From contig NC_079878.1 of assembly GCF_029227915.1 (NCBI RefSeq), forward strand, positions 556,001 to 620,000: 64,000 nucleotides of DNA. Reading direction: 5' to 3'. The notes under the pieces were generated by a model. It was not told the DNA's origin, made no database searches, and saw nothing but the letters and a program-made list of their open reading frames with translations. Source of the stretch: Hydractinia symbiolongicarpus. Taxonomy: Eukaryota > Cnidaria > Hydrozoa > Anthoathecata > Hydractiniidae. Position numbers and translations under genes: made by a program. Shown here piece after piece: positions 11,781 through 64,000 of the stretch (position 1 is its first letter; the number at the start of each line of letters is the position of its first letter).

Positions 11781-12832
11781 AAGTCTTGTTAATCTTTAAA
11801 ACTGATTAAAACCCTTTAAACTCCCAAATATAATGTTGTTTGTCTCCCTGGGTGGTTGTCATTTGCATTTGAAAAGAAAATAACAACTATATACTTGTTA
11901 AAAAAACAAAAATTTAGAAGAAAATTATAAATAAAATAACCAGAAGCTTAATCATTGTAAAAATCAGAGGGATGTAAAACAATTTTCTTTAAACACTAAC
12001 TCTTTAATATAATCCCAGCCTACAGACTGCACAAAATTTGGAAGTGGATGGTTTTCCCCATTTTCCCCATCATTTTGAAATGATCAAAAAAGTACTTTTG
12101 TCTCAATTAAGCAGATGATTGTATAGATTTTGTGTCTGTCACATTACAGACGATAGTGAACCAAGCTAGTCCCAATCAAGCTATTTTTAAAATATGTCTA
12201 GGCTCTTTTTTAAGATTTTTCATAGTTTGCAATCAGGGTGTACACTTTGTCAGGAATGTTAAAAACTTGGAAAATATGGCACGCACATGTACCAAACTTG
12301 TAAACATTTACAACTTGTTTATTGGATATATAATATGCACGTATGAAAAACTATATATATTGGAGTGAAAGTTAAGCAGCTGCGAAACAATAAATTACCT
12401 GTCATAACACATCTATCTATATACATAAGCTTAACACTTAGAGCAACTTTAGAATGTCATTGTTATTTCCACCAGTTTTTACTAGCAATCTGACATTGCC
12501 ACTAATAAAAATATACTTTCTGCTCTGACTGTTGTATTAAACAATAGTTTGGCTGCTCTGTGTAATCTTTAGAAGGCCTTGTGTACAATTAGTTTTGTTC
12601 TGAACTTTGGATCACTACCTTGGGATTTTTTTAGCAGAAATTGAGAGGGTTTTTTCTGTAGCAGAAATTAAAACGATTTCTGTAGCTGATGGCCTGAAAA
12701 GAAATAGATCATAGTTATAAAAGATTTTTTTTTCACAAATTTTAATTATATACAGTCCATATTTTGTTAATTCTTTAGTAAAATTGCAGTAATATATACA
12801 TTAAACCATCTATTGAAAAAGAAAGTATTTCA

Positions 12833-54581
<41,749 letters not shown>

Positions 54582-54644
54582 ACGTTTTTAAGACGAAGCA
54601 TGACGAACGACACGTCTACAGAATGAAGTTTAGTGTTTATATTA

Positions 54645-54885
54645 CCTGTTTATAACAAATGTTTTTGTTTTTGACATTTTTATTATTTATTAATAATATA
54701 TTTCGTTTCCAGTTGAGAAACAAATTAACTTCGTGTTAAACGATTTTTTGTGTTCGTGTTGTTCTGCATGAATTTCTCATTCCAGTTAGTAAACGAGACT
54801 TTAAAGAGATACCGATGTCTTAAAAACGTATGCTCAACCAGAAATTTAGTCACGGGAGATGGAGTATTAAATTTTAAAAAGTTCA
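54645..54885 (+). repeat. Segmental duplicate A, starting in the CFAP61 3' flank
   Basis: Runs from TATAACAAATGTTTTTG through TTAACTTCGTGTTAAACG to an AAAAGTTCA stretch, closely matching 57890-58121 with small indels. In this copy one frame stays open after the acceptor-like TTCCAG at 54787 (LVNETLKRYRCLKNV...). Confidence 0.85.
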
Positions 54886-55610
54886 AGTTAGCGTTAAATT
54901 TGACATTTAATGAAAACCGATGTGGTTTTTTCCACTTTTTACTAAAAAAAATTTACATGAAAAAAAAAAAGACGATATAGGTTATATTCTGTATGAAAAC
55001 ATTTTCGTTGCGCCAAATTTAATATCCGCCAACATTATTTTACTAAAAATGACTATCTTAGCCTATGCTTTAGTGCAAAGCTATGGAGATATATCCGTAA
55101 AATTGATTTAATATGGCGAAAAAATCGACTTTGTTCACAAATATTGTTATCTCCATCGTAAGTTACGAACTCTGTTTTATTTACCTTTTGTCAGGCGAAA
55201 TTGGTTTTACTTACAAAGATCACAAGCAAACTTGCTGAAGGCTTTTGCCATACCTCCACTCCTTAAAGAATTACAAACGTTTAGGGTTAAGTGAATGAAT
55301 AAAAGTACTATTGGATGATACCAGGATAAAACCTTTATTTTTAGGCTTTTTTTTAGAAAGAGGTGTAATAAAAAATTGCGCCGTAAACCGCTGATTATCA
55401 TTTGAACAAAGACCTGGAGATAAGCACAAACTTTTACCTTTGCAAAACAGTTTTTATTCGAGGTTCTCACACAGCGTAAACCGGTGCAACTAAAGCTAAT
55501 TAAAAATGTTAAAATAATTTTTATTTCTTGCGTGATAAATCCAGCAAACTCAGCTTTCTTCGAGGAAATCAAATTTAGTTTCTCTTAAACGAGAGCTCAG
55601 ATGCAAACAA

Positions 55611-56453
55611 ATGTCAGAACAAATCCCTAAAATTCAAGCTCACCCCATACCAAATCAATCAATGAGCACGTGGTCGGCGTGGTCAGAAATATACCGTAGT
55701 TTATATGATACCCGTAGTATTAATTTTCATGAAGCCTTGATGCGTAAGTGTAAGTACTGCGCGAAAATACGTCCGCTCGAAAAGGTTAAGTGAAAAATTA
55801 AAGACCGATATTTGGTTTGTTGAAAAGAGACCTAATCTTTTCTAATATACAACTATAAATCGTCACTATCATCGCCTGGGAGGTTTTCTCTGGTTATTTC
55901 CTCAGATTTCTTGTAAACTGTCGTAAGGAACTAATTTTATATTTTGAATATACAGTTTAAGGGATATCGTTTTTTTATCATATAACATCGGAATTTTGAA
56001 AAAGCCTTTGTAATAGAGGCGATCTTCTGTACCGTGGGTTTCATACAACGACGTTATATTTACTTCCGTAATCAAGAAAGCATTCACAAAACCTGCAGAA
56101 TTACTTTCAAGTCACGCACTTGCCTAGCCATTGGTATAATAAAGCAAATTGTTCGGATATGATTGATAAAATCTTGTACCTTATGTTGACAAGAAAATAA
56201 AGCAGGTTAAGTTAATTGTTTCTTTCAATAACCTTTTCAGTATTTAATAAGCTGCTTTTTAGTTTCTATTAGTCCACAAGAATATAAATATGCGAATTTT
56301 GGACTGCGCGAGAAAAAGTGCTGCGCGAATTTTAATACGCTAGATAATATTGATTTCTATTTGGAGTCATGCAATGCTGGGAGTATATCTGACATTGATA
56401 ATAGACTTCTTTCAAAGTTGTTTATGTGTTTGATGCGTCGCAGCTATTTTTAA
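55611..56453 (+). CDS. Candidate small two-exon gene, 107 aa, unrecognised
   Basis: Exon 1, 55611-55743, starts MSEQIPKIQAHPIPNQSM and contains STWSAWSEIYRSLYDTRSIN. Its donor GTAAGT is immediately followed by a second one (GTAAGTGTAAGT). Exon 2, 56263-56453, follows a CTTTTTAG acceptor and reads SISPQEYKYANFGLREKKCC ... LLSKLFMCLMRRSYF, then stop. Phases agree (total 324 nt). The stop codon TAA overlaps an AATAAA polyadenylation signal at 56452-56457. No known domain. Start context is weak (C at -3), so an upstream exon is possible. Support is structural only; it could still be chance. Confidence 0.4.
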
Positions 56454-57889
56454 TAAAGCTTTTACAGAAAAAAGATGGAATCTGCCTTATATTCAGTAAT
56501 ATAGGTAACACTATAACCCTGTATTTTCCCGTCTTCCCTCGTATCAAAAAGTCAAAAATTAGAAGTGATTTCCGAAATGATTTTTTGATGACTTATATAT
56601 ACTATCATTTACTTGTTGTTACGTAGGTGATTGTAAGTAAATTAATTTAAATAAAACATTTCAAAATTTCAAAAAAGCAAGGTTTTTAAAAATATTGAGA
56701 CTGAGATTTTGATAAATATTAGGCACGTTTACAGCTGAAATCCTGTATTTTTTAAATATTATTTTATTTTCATTTTTTCCCTAAAAACCTAAAAAACTGA
56801 GGTGCCATTTTTATCAATTTATATTAGGTACAAACTGTAAGTATTAAGGTTAACCATCACAATGCTTGATACAAATGTACGATTATTGACAGTCAGTAAA
56901 AGAGGAAGTAGTGACAGAGGAAGTGTGACAATTACATGATTACAACAGCCAGTACAGAAAATATTAATTTTAAATATCATTTTACGCAGCAAATGTGGAA
57001 AAATGGTTCGTTGGTAAGTCATGCAGGTAAACTATAGCTACAACCCTGGAAAAATAATTGTGAAAATGCTATAAGAAAATCCAACCTTTGAAATCTCTTT
57101 ACTGTGCCATCTCCTTTCCCCCGAAGTAATTTTCTTTAGGTTTCTTGAATACTTCTGTTAGCATCAGTCAAGCATATTCAATAATAATTTTTGGGGAATG
57201 GGGAGCTCAATATGATATTTACAGTATGTTTTCCAGGGTTTTATCTTAGTGCTGGCTAGTTTTTGGCTTAGCTAGCTATACTATACAAGCTAATTTTAAT
57301 TTTTTTAACTGATTAGAATATGAAGTGCCACTGAGCGTTAGTAAACTGTATATAGAGTTTTAGTTCTAAATTTACTTGGAAACAGTAAATAAAAATGTAT
57401 TCACATCATTCTAAAAACGTGGCTAGTAGGTTTAAGAGGTTTAGCTAGCTAGCTAGCTACCTAACATATACCAAAGGATACACCCTTAAAATCTGCAATA
57501 TTTTAAATTTTTATGTCACACTACCACTACCAAAGCCCTCTGTATAACTGTTAACTACGATTATGTCAAACTGCCAGTTAAAAGCTGTAAAGGTCAACAT
57601 TTTGTTGATACATTCTTCAAACTTGCATGTATCTGCATGTAAACAACTAGCATATCCAAATTTGCTCATAACTAGTCTCGTTGTGAGTAATATATTTCGC
57701 GGAGCCAAATGGATATGGAAATAGGTGTATTCAGACTATGAAAATGAAAAGGCAAAAAAAAAGACAACCAAAATTTTTTGGCGGAAAAAAAATTGCCTGG
57801 AATTATTTATTTATAATCTATACTGTTACTTGTTATTTACAAAGCTCGCGATGGCAAGAATAATTATCAAGTAACACCGGAATACAGAC

Positions 57890-58121
57890 TATAACAAATG
57901 TTTTTGTTTTTAACATTTTTATTATTATTTATTAATAATATATTTCATTTTGCAGTTGAGAACAAATTAACTTCGTGTTAAACGGTTTTTTGTGTTTGTG
58001 CTATACTGCACGAATTTATCATTTTAGTTAGTAAACGAGACTTCAAAGAAATACCGACGTCTTTAAACGTATGCTCAACACAGGATTTAGTCACGAAAAA
58101 ATAAAATTTTAGAAAGTTCAG
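57890..58121 (+). repeat. Segmental duplicate B
   Basis: Diverged second copy of 54645-54885 in the same orientation. The frame that is open in copy A is closed here by stops. Confidence 0.85.
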
Positions 58122-58804
58122 GAAAATTTCCAAAAAATAAGTGCAGAAGTTGGAAAGAAATTCATACTTTTTACACCATTGAAGTTGACAACAAAGGAAA
58201 TTACTTACAGTGGTGACAGGTTTTTTTATTTGGGGAAGCTAATCAGATGGGGTTAGAAACTAACCTAAAACAATAGCCCTTTAGGGAGATAGGGCGAGGT
58301 GGAATAGAAAAGCTAAAGGTAGAAGAAAATGGAAAAGTATTGATCGGGAGGAGGAGATTACTCACTAAAAAGTAATTTAAAAACGATGCGTATTTTTCTG
58401 TTCTAGCTAAAAAAAACTAAGGATCTGAAAAACATTTTTCTTGTAGAAAACTAGGCTAAAGTATATCCTACTAGAAGGAATTGTGGTATGGAGAGATTTT
58501 GACCAAATTGACTAGTTTTGTTCAATCGCCGAATTAAATCTACAAAATATATGACTATTCACTAAATACACACCACATTAATAATATTAATAAATCTGTT
58601 TAAAAACCAAAAACAATTCCGTTTACTTGATTTTAAACACAATGCCACAATCTGACGATGAAAAACCATGATAGATACTACTCGCCAAACTAAATCCACA
58701 CTAAACTTAGCAAACTTTAGCTCAATTTAATCCCCGCCAATAATTCCATTTCCTTCAATTTCCACACCAAAAATTTCCACACCGAATTTTCTCTCTTTTT
58801 CCAC

Positions 58805-59175
58805 CTGTAGAGCGTCCAGGCGCTGTATCTATTTATTTACTATTTTTTCAAGTTTAGAGTCGTGAAATTCTTTTTATGTTTTTATCGTGTGTGTTTTTAA
58901 TACACGTGTTGCACTATACGCTAAGTAGCCCCCACTTTAAAAGAAAGACTTGTTTGAAGCCTGCAATTTATGAAATCTCAAGCCTCTTGATTAAAATCAG
59001 CTATTGCACCACGGTATAAAATTACAAAAGCAGACTTTTACACGGATGATATTTTTCTTTTTCCTTTTTTGATTTCCGCCAGTGTCACACAGGACGGATC
59101 TTTAAAATTGTTTGCTGGAACATAGAGACGAGATCTATATATAGAAAGACATCGTAGCACCTGGACGCTGCTATG
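58805..59175. repeat. Inverted-repeat-bounded segment
   Basis: AGCGTCCAGGCGCT near 58811 and the near-complement AGCACCTGGACGCT near 59155 bound about 360 bp of AT-rich sequence; possibly a small non-autonomous element. Confidence 0.35.
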
Positions 59176-59239
59176 TTGTCAGTATCCAGGAAAAAACATT
59201 TGTGAGAATGCCTCGTGCCATTCTTTACCAATCGGGCGA

Positions 59240-59408
59240 TCAATCTGAATACAAATTGTGAAAAACTATTTCATCACAAACCTCTCAAAAATACTACCAT
59301 TTTTTGAAATTCTTGCCCAACTGGGTAACAGCCTCATTTGGGGATGAAACCGACAACCACTTAGGTATGTGTCGAACACTTTACCGGCTGAGCTACTAAT
59401 CCCTTCTT
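59240..59408 (-). mobile_element. tRNA-derived SINE or tRNA pseudogene
   Basis: The complement starts GGGATTAGTAGCTCAGCCGG (A-box) and has TCGGTTTCATCCCC (B-box-like) about 45 bp later. The 3' acceptor strand that would pair with GGGATTA is absent, and the sequence continues into a non-tRNA body. No functional tRNA is claimed. Confidence 0.6.
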
Positions 59409-59593
59409 TAACAAATTTATTTGTGAAGTTGTGTTTGTGTTTGTACAATTTTTATGAAAAGCAGAATTCATGACATGGTATTTGTTATAATCACTAGTTT
59501 AGCTATATTTGTAATAAATTATATTTTGACATGATTTATTGTCTTCCCCCAGTTATTTTTCCCCTTCAGTCCTCTTCTATAGATACTGCATTT

Positions 59594-59825
59594 GTCCACA
59601 GTTGAGTCTGGCCTGTCCTCAGTTTTTAAAAATTCTCAAAACGTGTCAAGTGTCAACAGTTAGGCCTGTCCCATCTTATGACACATTTTCTAAAATTGCA
59701 AGAGTTATTTGTGTACAGTTGGGTTTTGTCCCATCTGATGACACGGTTTTTAAAAGTGCGGTATTCCTTTGTCAATAGTTGGGCCTGTACCAACTTAAAA
59801 CGAATTTACAAACATTTGTTGGGCT
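59594..59825. repeat. Degenerate 60-bp tandem repeat, about 4 units
   Basis: Units headed by CAGTTGGGCCTGTCCCATCT-type sequence (variants CAGTTGAGTCTGGCCTG, CAGTTAGGCCTGTCC, CAGTTGGGTTTTGTCC, TAGTTGGGCCTGTACC), each followed by a TTTTTAAAA-type middle. Confidence 0.7.
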
Positions 59826-60587
59826 AGGCCCGTCAATTGATGGTCCATCCCAACTGTGAACGCACCGACCCGTCTTTTGACTAGCTATTTCGCCTAAAGA
59901 TGGAGTCACGCGTCTAAAAAAAGACGGGCCAGTCCCGTGTCAAAAGTTGGGCCAGTGTCCGCAGTTGGTTCAGAACATCTCCGTTATCATTTTTTAACAA
60001 AAAATAAGTAGGCACAGTTTTGTGTCTTACCACACACAATATCTTCTTTGCTAACTATTCTAGGATCTGGGTACATCATCAAGCATCATCGAAAAAATAA
60101 GATAGACAGTTTGGATTACCATATAATTATTATAATAAGATTTATTGTAATTCAAAGTTTTTAAATTTTATAAAGGTTAGACCGTAATATTCAACAGCAG
60201 TGTAACATTTTCACTGTGCAGTTGATTTAAGTGGTCATTTCTTTTAAAACATCAAATGTTTGGCTTCTATATAGAGGCAGTTGCACTTAGTGTATGAACG
60301 TGAAAATTTGCAACGCAACTTTATCTATTTTTGTTGTTGTTGTTATGTTTGACTCCTTTAGCCCTGAATTGTGAAAGCAAGACAAAAATACTGTCAATCT
60401 CTTTCTCCAGGATCTCTTGACCCCAGGCCTGTTATTGCGGAGCGTGGCTAACTATTTTCACTGCTTAGAATGATTATAAAGAAAAACTTTATAGGCGCGC
60501 AAAATGAAATCAATATACTCAACTACAGGAAAATCTTATCCAATTTCTTACTATTGCAATTAATTCAAACCCTCATTCTTGATCCAA

Positions 60588-60648
60588 GAGCTCTTTGAGA
60601 TAAACCTCAAAAGTAAAAAATATTTTCGATTTTATCTCAAAAAGCTCT
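60588..60648. repeat. Imperfect hairpin
   Basis: AGAGCTCTTTGAGATAAA and, 25 bases on, TTTATCTCAAAAAGCTCT: near-complementary arms with small mismatches. Confidence 0.6.
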
Positions 60649-60891
60649 GGGGTCGAGAATGTTTTTTACATTGTTTGTCCAGTTTCTACGTGAAAATGTA
60701 CTTTACCACTCTCCTCGTCTACATATTTCGGAGTAACATATGACGTCATTTTGAATAAGTCATGATATCTGATTACATCTACGGATTGACAATTCTTTGG
60801 TTTCAATTAAACCTTGTTGCAGAGAAAACGTATCTAAGTAGAAAATACTAGAAAATAGTTTAATCTGTGGTATTTGAAAGAATTAGCTGAA

Positions 60892-61248
60892 ATGCAAATT
60901 AATATTGCTGAAGCGTTGTATAAAAAACGTTCTTATGAACATAAATACCGGTTGCCGATCGTATACAGCGTACAGATGTCTTTAAGCAGCAACGACAACC
61001 AGGTTGAAGATGATGATGATGATGATGATACTCCTCCTGTGATCAGTTTTGGCAGCACTGATGTAACTTTGTATGATAACAGTACAAATGATTTGGTTGA
61101 TGAACTGTTTCCAGCACAAAGACATGATGAAGACGATTCTGTAAACGTTTGGAGCAGTCAGTGTTGAAAGCTTAGTTGACGACAAAAAATTTATTGAGAC
61201 TGTAATAAGCATCTATGTGAAAGAAAAATCAAAATTGAATACTGATAA
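60892..61248 (+). pseudogene. Unassigned acidic coding-like segment with a frameshift
   Basis: From ATG at 60892 the frame encodes MQINIAEALYKKRSYEHKYR, an Asp run, TPPVISFGSTDVTLYDNSTN and VDELFPAQRHDEDD, ending at 61167. The adjacent frame continues with GAVSVESLVDDKKFIETVIS and VKEKSKLNTDN before its stop. The join looks like a decayed single ORF. I do not recognise the protein; it precedes the piggyBac remnant but is not clearly part of it. Confidence 0.3.
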
Positions 61249-61659
61249 TTAAGGTACGTGAAAAGAAACGAACATCTGATGTTTACTTCTTTACCTTTAT
61301 CTTCTTTTTAGCAGCACCCTTCCAATCAACAAATAATCAGCTTCTCTAAAATTAGCCTGAGATTTATGGCCGAGAGAAAAACAGTTTATGCTAGGTACCC
61401 AATTATCTCTCTTTGTAAAATATGATTCCTCAGAGCTTATGGTTGCTTAATTGTGGCGCTGTTTTTGCTCAACTTTCCCTGGATAATTGCAGGAGCCGTC
61501 CTTTAATGGTTAAATCGTTAGTATAATCAAAACTAGAATCATTTATAGCCTCTCCGTTACCTTTATCACTCGACGGAAATACGCTGCTTATGGAAAAAGA
61601 GAACAGAGGCGCTGTTCAAACTCGATTTTATTTTTAACACTTATTAATTTATCGTTTAG

Positions 61660-61794
61660 GTATTTACGGTTCACCTCAGCAGTTACACGATTTTCTTGAA
61701 TCAATCTACCTTGATTTCGAACCAGTGCAATCCTTTAAGAAGGTTCGATTTCGTGAACCATTACTTGACGTACACGTGTTCGAATGTGATGGAG
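61660..61794 (+). CDS. Candidate internal exon, unrecognised
   Basis: A 135-nt segment bordered by TCGTTTAG and a GTAATG donor, open in one frame: IYGSPQQLHDFLESIYLDFE then FKKVRFREPLLDVHVFECDG. The amino-acid balance is that of real coding sequence. No neighbouring exon could be joined with confidence. Confidence 0.35.
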
Positions 61795-62079
61795 GTAATG
61801 TTAACATCTGTGCGGTGGAAAGTGAAAGTGATGGACTTTGCAGTTGAACTGCTCATAAAGAAACGTGCTAATGCGTTTCAAAGATTCTTTAGATGGTGCC
61901 AAAAAAAATTTAAAAGCAACTAAGCTTTACGTTGTTCTATCTCAAGTCTGTCCTTACGAAAACAGATTGTTCATTCGGGTAGGGTAATCGATTAACCCTT
62001 TTAGGTGAAAGCAATGTACAATCAAGGAGGTTTAGTATGATTTTACTGTCCAAGGTTAGTCCCTAGGATTTAAAATTAG

Positions 62080-62190
62080 AGTTACGGTAAATCCTCAAAT
62101 AAGCACCTAGGCGTTTATATACCTTCCCTGGTTTTGAAGGGGGTGTTTATTAGGGGAAAGGCGTTTAAAGGAGAGAGGCGTGTATTTAAA
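62080..62190 (+). repeat. Repeat with CGGTAAATCC...AAGCACC start, related to pogo-like tip
   Basis: ACGGTAAATCCTCAAATAAG followed by CACCTAGGCG and G-rich words (GGGGGTGTTTATTAGGGG) recalls the left tip of the 28430 element (CCGTAAATGATTGATTAAGC, then CACCC and G-runs). Probably a related non-autonomous copy. Confidence 0.4.
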
Positions 62191-62204
62191 AATAAAACTG
62201 AATA

Positions 62205-63955
62205 ATAGAATGACTACCATCTACACTCCTACTTTAATGGGATAAGTTTCGGCGTAGATTAAATTTCGCGGTTAATCTTATCCGTGAAATTTTAGTATTT
62301 CGCGGGGACTTATTTTCGCAGAAGTGGTCATAATAGCAATTTTTGCAAAAAGTAAAATAAGTTGTCAAAAGGGTTTGGGGCTGAATGGCACTGTCTTGTC
62401 TCCTAATTAAACTGGTCATTTCTAAACCAACCGAGACAAGTGTAGTTTTGCATTTTAGTTCAAAGCTCTTTCAACACAACTATAACGTCAGGTAGAAAAA
62501 ACACAACTAGATAAAAAACGAAACGAAATTCTAATTGAATTAAAAAACCTGATTCGTCATCCGTTACATCCACTACTATTTCACTTCGTGGGGTACAAGG
62601 AACTTTCAATTGTTCATCTGTAAGGCTGGGAAGAGAACTCAAATTCGTTTAATCATTTTCATTAGAAGCTGGGAGCAAAGGTTCGACATCCTTAAAAGGG
62701 TCAACTGACTTGAGACTTTTGTCATTTCATCTTCAGTACTCGGTTAAAAATTAGGCCTACAAAAAAGGAAGTCTCAGACTGAAAACAATGAAAAACAAAA
62801 ATTTTAAATTTTGCAGATCAAGGAACTTTTTAAAATTTTCGCGGATGGCCTGTTTCCAAATTTTCGAAGGGAGATATTTTCGCGGATAGTACCCAAATCT
62901 GCAAAATGCGCGAAGTTTATTCCCCGCGAAAATTTATCCCATTAAAGCAATAGAAAGGTATCAATTGATGAGTCAATGATGCTTTGGAGAGGACGTCTTA
63001 TATTCAGGCAATACATTAAGGATAAAAAACAAAAATATTGTGTTCAATTCTACGAGCTGTGTGCATCTGATCATATGGTAATGAATGTCAAGATCTCTTC
63101 TGGTGAGCCAACTTCCGATATTCACTCGTTGGGTCAAACAGGAGCAATTGTCTTACATTTAATGGAGAACATGCTAGGAAAAGGTTATGAGCTGTACACT
63201 AATAACTTATATAATTCATTTGAATTGGAAAGCATTTGCTTACAGAAAATACCTATATATGTGGTACATTAAGAAGTGATCGTAAATCAAATCCAAAAAG
63301 GTTACCAAAGCAAAACGCATAAAGGGAGACGCTGTAAGCAGAAGCAGAGAGGGTGTCATTTTTACAAAATGGACTGACGAGACATGTGACGATCAGTACC
63401 ATGCGCACACATGAGACAGTAAAGGTGTCCGACAAAGAAGGTGGGAAGAAGATGAAACCAACCAGCATCCGAGGTTATAATTCAGGCATGTCAGATATCA
63501 ATAGGGATAACCAGATGGTCTCCTATTATGACTGCATGAGAAAAACAACACGATAGTACAAAAAAATAGCGCTGCACATCTTCGACATTTTTGTCTTCAA
63601 CGCATACTGAACACCAAATATGGTAGGATAAGTCATTGACATTATTAAAGTACAGAGAAGCTTTTATTAGGGATTTCATTGGAGACAAAGTAAAAACAAG
63701 GTCTGTTTGTCCAAGGAGAACAAACACCATGCCTAATTTTCATGATGTAACTGCAATACCTCCGACTGAGAAGAATAGATTGTCAACAAAACCATGCCGA
63801 GTTTGTTTCAAAGAAAAAGGAAAAGAAACTCGATATGAATGCACTGTATGGAGCGAAAAGCCACCTTTATGTGTTGGGAAATGTTTTTTAATGCAAAGGA
63901 ATAGTTTTTCTTGTAGTTTTTCATGAAAGATATTGTCAACCATAATCTAAAATAC
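62205..63955 (+). pseudogene. Decayed piggyBac-type transposase, interrupted by a MITE
   Basis: Pieces in order: MTTIYTPT (62209-62232), then after the MITE NRKVSIDESMMLWRGRLIFR and QYIKDKKQKYCVQFYELC (first catalytic Asp in IDES). Next is YELYTNNLYNSFEL (second catalytic Asp replaced by Asn), then with frameshifts MKPTSIRGYNSGMSDINRDNQ (third motif also altered) and TTRWYKKIALHIFDIFVFNA. Last come RDFIGDKVKTRSVCPRR and the C-terminal Cys-rich segment KPCRVCFKEKGKETRYEC ... LCVGKCF. At least three frameshifts. This is a dead copy of a common invertebrate piggyBac family. Confidence 0.88.
62234..62945. mobile_element. TTAA-flanked MITE nested in the piggyBac remnant, 704 bp
   Basis: Ends TGGGATAAGTTTCGGCG (from 62238) and the inverse of TGGGATAAATTTTCGCGG (to 62941), each bordered by TTAA (62234-62237, 62942-62945). 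TTCGCGG words recur inside both ends. It splits the transposase between its YTP and IDES motifs, so it inserted later. No transposase of its own. Confidence 0.8.
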
Positions 63956-64000
63956 TAGCGAGTTTTCCAACTAATAAAATGGATAGCACATGTTTTTCTA

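Larger units (their letters stand above)
7886..12832. other. Divergent intergenic region between CLASRP and CFAP61
   Basis: The two genes are transcribed away from each other, so both promoters should lie here. I see no CpG-rich block or convincing TATA box. Short ORFs (for example 8426-8650 and 9854-10195) show no recognisable domain, no splice context and no matches I know. Identifiable contents are a 51-bp tandem duplication (10421-10522), a MITE (11135-11776) and scattered A/T tracts. Confidence 0.6.
54582..60870. other. Region downstream of CFAP61
   Basis: Contains the duplicated segment pair (54645 and 57890), a candidate two-exon gene (55611-56453), an opposed 61-aa ORF (55902-56087) without supporting context, a SINE (59.24-59.41 kb) and a degenerate 60-bp tandem repeat (59.59-59.82 kb). 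Other stretches are AT-rich with no recognised feature. Confidence 0.6.

Noticed and set aside
55902-56087. 61-aa minus-strand ORF
   Set aside because: Reasonable composition but no exon partner or signal; it lies in the intron of the opposite-strand candidate gene, so chance cannot be excluded.

Overview
The window is an AT-rich, intron-rich animal nuclear segment, most likely from a cnidarian. That placement rests on the intron structure, the dispersed CTAG-type simple repeats, and the Copia-like, pogo-like, piggyBac-like, LINE and tRNA-SINE remnants; I could not run a search to confirm it. Two conserved protein-coding genes can be assembled exon by exon with consistent splice phases. No bacterial features, no intact functional tRNA or rRNA genes and no CRISPR arrays were seen.

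Left part (1-7885, minus strand): the 5' portion of CLASRP (CLK4-associating SR-like splicing protein), 9 exons, starting at 7885 and running off the left edge. Its third intron holds a 3.2-kb DNA transposon (2878-6092). This has about 75-bp terminal inverted repeats, a 9-bp target duplication and two convergent genes, a Cys-rich transposase-like protein and a RecQ-type helicase. Both are cut off at the same central point. The intron also holds a LINE fragment.

Middle (7886-12832): a 4.9-kb divergent intergenic region with no convincing gene. It contains a TTAA-flanked MITE (11135-11776), which itself holds a 16-bp hairpin.

Main gene (12833-54581, plus strand): a complete CFAP61 homologue (radial-spoke/calmodulin-spoke complex protein of motile cilia). 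It has 41 coding exons totalling 3642 nt, which gives 1213 aa plus stop; the human protein is close to this size. All splice junctions keep phase; one intron uses a GC donor. The introns are a TE graveyard: LINE pieces (13.3-17.2 kb), a short Helitron-like element (19363-19504), a truncated Copia-like element lacking reverse transcriptase (about 22.7-25.0 kb), a pogo-like element carrying a HIRAN-domain exon (28430-30476), a tRNA-derived SINE (33.1-33.36 kb), long AAAT and ATT microsatellites, a 15-bp minisatellite, an ACGTTG-rich repeat zone and an array of eight duplicated 3' splice sites directly upstream of exon 38.

Right part (54582-64000): mostly repeats. A segment of about 230 bp just downstream of CFAP61 is duplicated 3.2 kb away. 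A possible small two-exon gene (55611-56453) ends on its own AATAAA. A tRNA-derived SINE, a degenerate 60-bp tandem repeat, unassigned coding-like pieces near 60.9-61.8 kb and a decayed piggyBac transposase (62.2-63.95 kb) interrupted by a TTAA-flanked MITE complete the window.
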